From NCBI GenBank assembly GCA_023248415.1, contig JAHFEP010000015.1:1-21792 (forward strand): a stretch of DNA of 21,792 nt, written 5' to 3'. Of the stretch, positions 20,919 through 21,792 are shown piece after piece; the stretch's first letter is position 1; each line of letters starts with the position of its first letter. The notes under the pieces are model-generated. The model saw only the letters and a list, made by a program, of their open reading frames with translations. It made no database searches and had not been told where the DNA came from. Both the position numbers and the translations under genes were made by a program. This DNA is from Nitrospirota bacterium. GTDB lineage: Bacteria; Nitrospirota; CAKKRA01; 9FT-COMBO-42-15.

Positions 20919-21002
20919 ATGCAGATGAAACGGAGAATCATTTCTCCGATTCGCCCCTTCACCGATTCAGCAACTTTTGAGAGAAAAACCAAAGGGGTAT
21001 AA
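20919..21002 (+). CDS. Doubtful 27-codon ORF between dapA and dapB
   Basis: The frame begins MQMKRRIISPIRPFTDSATF and ends ERKTKGV, two bases before the dapB ATG. It contains a hairpin repeat, has no Shine-Dalgarno of note, and is probably not a real gene; a coupling leader is possible. Confidence 0.15.
   Translation: MQMKRRIISPIRPFTDSATFERKTKGV
20931..20948. repeat. Hairpin in the dapA-dapB spacer
   Basis: CGGAGAA (20931-20937), TCAT loop, TTCTCCG (20942-20948): a 7-bp perfect stem in a 100-base spacer. No T-run follows, so it is more likely an mRNA-processing or stabilising element, or a dispersed repeat, than a terminator. Confidence 0.55.
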
Positions 21003-21004
21003 AC

Positions 21005-21792
21005 ATGGTCAAGGCAATTGTAAATGGCGCAGCAGGAAGAATGGGCTCAAGAATCATTGCGCTAATTCAGGAGACAGACGGGATTAGTCTGGCAGGGGCA
21101 ATAGAGAGAAAAGGGCATCAGTCTGTAGGAAAGGATGCTGGCGAATCTGCTATGTGGGGGAAGTTAGGCATAGCCATTACAGATAACCTTTCCAGGATAA
21201 TTGATGATTCAGAGGTTGTTATTGAGTTTACTATGCCGAAGTCTACAATTGAAAATCTCAAAATAGCCTCAATAAGAAAAATCCCATTTGTTATTGGCAC
21301 AACAGGCTTTTCAAATGATGAATTAGAAGAGATAAAAGTGCTTACAAAAACCATTCCCTGTGTAATGGCGCCTAACATGAGCGTTGGCGTGAATCTTGTG
21401 TTCAAGACCATTGCTGACATTGCAAGGATACTCGGCGATGACTATGATATTGAGATAGTAGAGGCGCATCATAGATTTAAAAAGGATGCGCCGAGCGGCA
21501 CAGCAATAAAGATGGCAGAGGTTATTGCAGAGGCATTGAACAGAAATCTAAACGATGTCGGTGTCTATGAGCGGCACGGCATGATCGGCGAGAGGAAAAA
21601 GAAGGAAATCGGCATACAGACTGTGCGGGCAGGGGATATTGTCGGCGAGCATACGGTCATCTTTGGCGGCATGGGCGAGCGCATAGAGGTTACGCACCGC
21701 GCGCATACAAGAGACAATTTTGCAAGGGGCGCAATCCGCGCAGCAAAGTGGGCAGTGAAACAAAAGCCGGGGCTTTATAATATGATGGATGT
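21005..21792 (+). CDS. dapB: 4-hydroxy-tetrahydrodipicolinate reductase (3' end outside window)
   Basis: The frame from ATG 21005 stays open to the window end, 262 codons; a full DapB is about 265-270 residues, so only the last few are missing. It reduces the DapA product with NAD(P)H. Visible: N-terminal dinucleotide-binding VNGAAGRMGS, FVIGTTGFS, APNMSVGVNLVFK, and the catalytic substrate-binding block EIVEAHHRFKKDAPSGTA, followed by RAGDIVGEHTVIFGG. AAAGGGG lies 7 bases before the start. Confidence 0.96.
   Translation, partial: MVKAIVNGAAGRMGSRIIALIQETDGISLAGAIERKGHQSVGKDAGESAMWGKLGIAITDNLSRIIDDSEVVIEFTMPKSTIENLKIASIRKIPFVIGTTGFSNDELEEIKVLTKTIPCVMAPNMSVGVNLVFKTIADIARILGDDYDIEIVEAHHRFKKDAPSGTAIKMAEVIAEALNRNLNDVGVYERHGMIGERKKKEIGIQTVRAGDIVGEHTVIFGGMGERIEVTHRAHTRDNFARGAIRAAKWAVKQKPGLYNMMD

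Overview
The window looks like a bacterial chromosome from a Gram-negative (diderm) organism with a moderately AT-rich, AGG/AAG-rich coding style. Diderm features are two lipoproteins, a SurA-like fold and a complete diaminopimelate route. The style resembles Deltaproteobacteria, Nitrospirota or a related candidate lineage, but no gene here fixes the taxon. There are no rRNA or tRNA genes and no CRISPR array.

Positions 1-6500 are an accessory, partly decayed region, nearly all on the minus strand. In order: a partial STAS-like ORF, a four-helix-bundle protein and a 44-codon ORF; a gene broken by an in-frame TAA; an orphan OLD-type ATPase/TOPRIM nuclease; a small unknown protein; a PUR-alpha-like nucleic-acid-binding protein; a vapBC toxin-antitoxin pair with a perfect operator over its -10 box; a truncated, frameshifted ISNCY-type insertion sequence; a GC-richer four-TM membrane gene that looks like an integron cassette with half an attC site; remnants of three small toxin-antitoxin-type genes (DUF2442, DUF4258, DUF2283); and an overlapping DUF7718/DUF5647 pair with its own promoter.

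Positions 6600-12800 are housekeeping: ileS-lspA-rluD on the plus strand (isoleucyl-tRNA synthetase, lipoprotein signal peptidase, 23S pseudouridine synthase). A DUF1015 gene converges on rluD with a 48-base overlap, and an XRE regulator follows.

Positions 12800-15860: the XRE gene is divergent from a two-gene lipoprotein operon, a seven-repeat kelch-like propeller followed by a SurA-N-like lipoprotein. The signal peptide of the second is partly encoded by a dispersed hairpin repeat. Convergent to it is a frameshifted nucleotidyltransferase with a small helical partner.

Positions 15900-21792: a minus-strand cluster (prenyl diphosphate synthase, AMMECR1 protein, membrane-anchored coiled coil) is divergent from the lysine/peptidoglycan operon lysA-dapF-dapA-dapB; dapB runs off the window. 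The two groups have back-to-back TTGACA promoters, which moves the prenyl synthase start 60 bases downstream of the longest ORF.

The most notable points are the IS/integron-cassette junction, the repeat-derived lipoprotein signal peptide, three genes whose promoters predict almost no 5' leader, the palindrome inside the kelch operon promoter, and several genes broken by one clean lesion (in-frame stop or frameshift).
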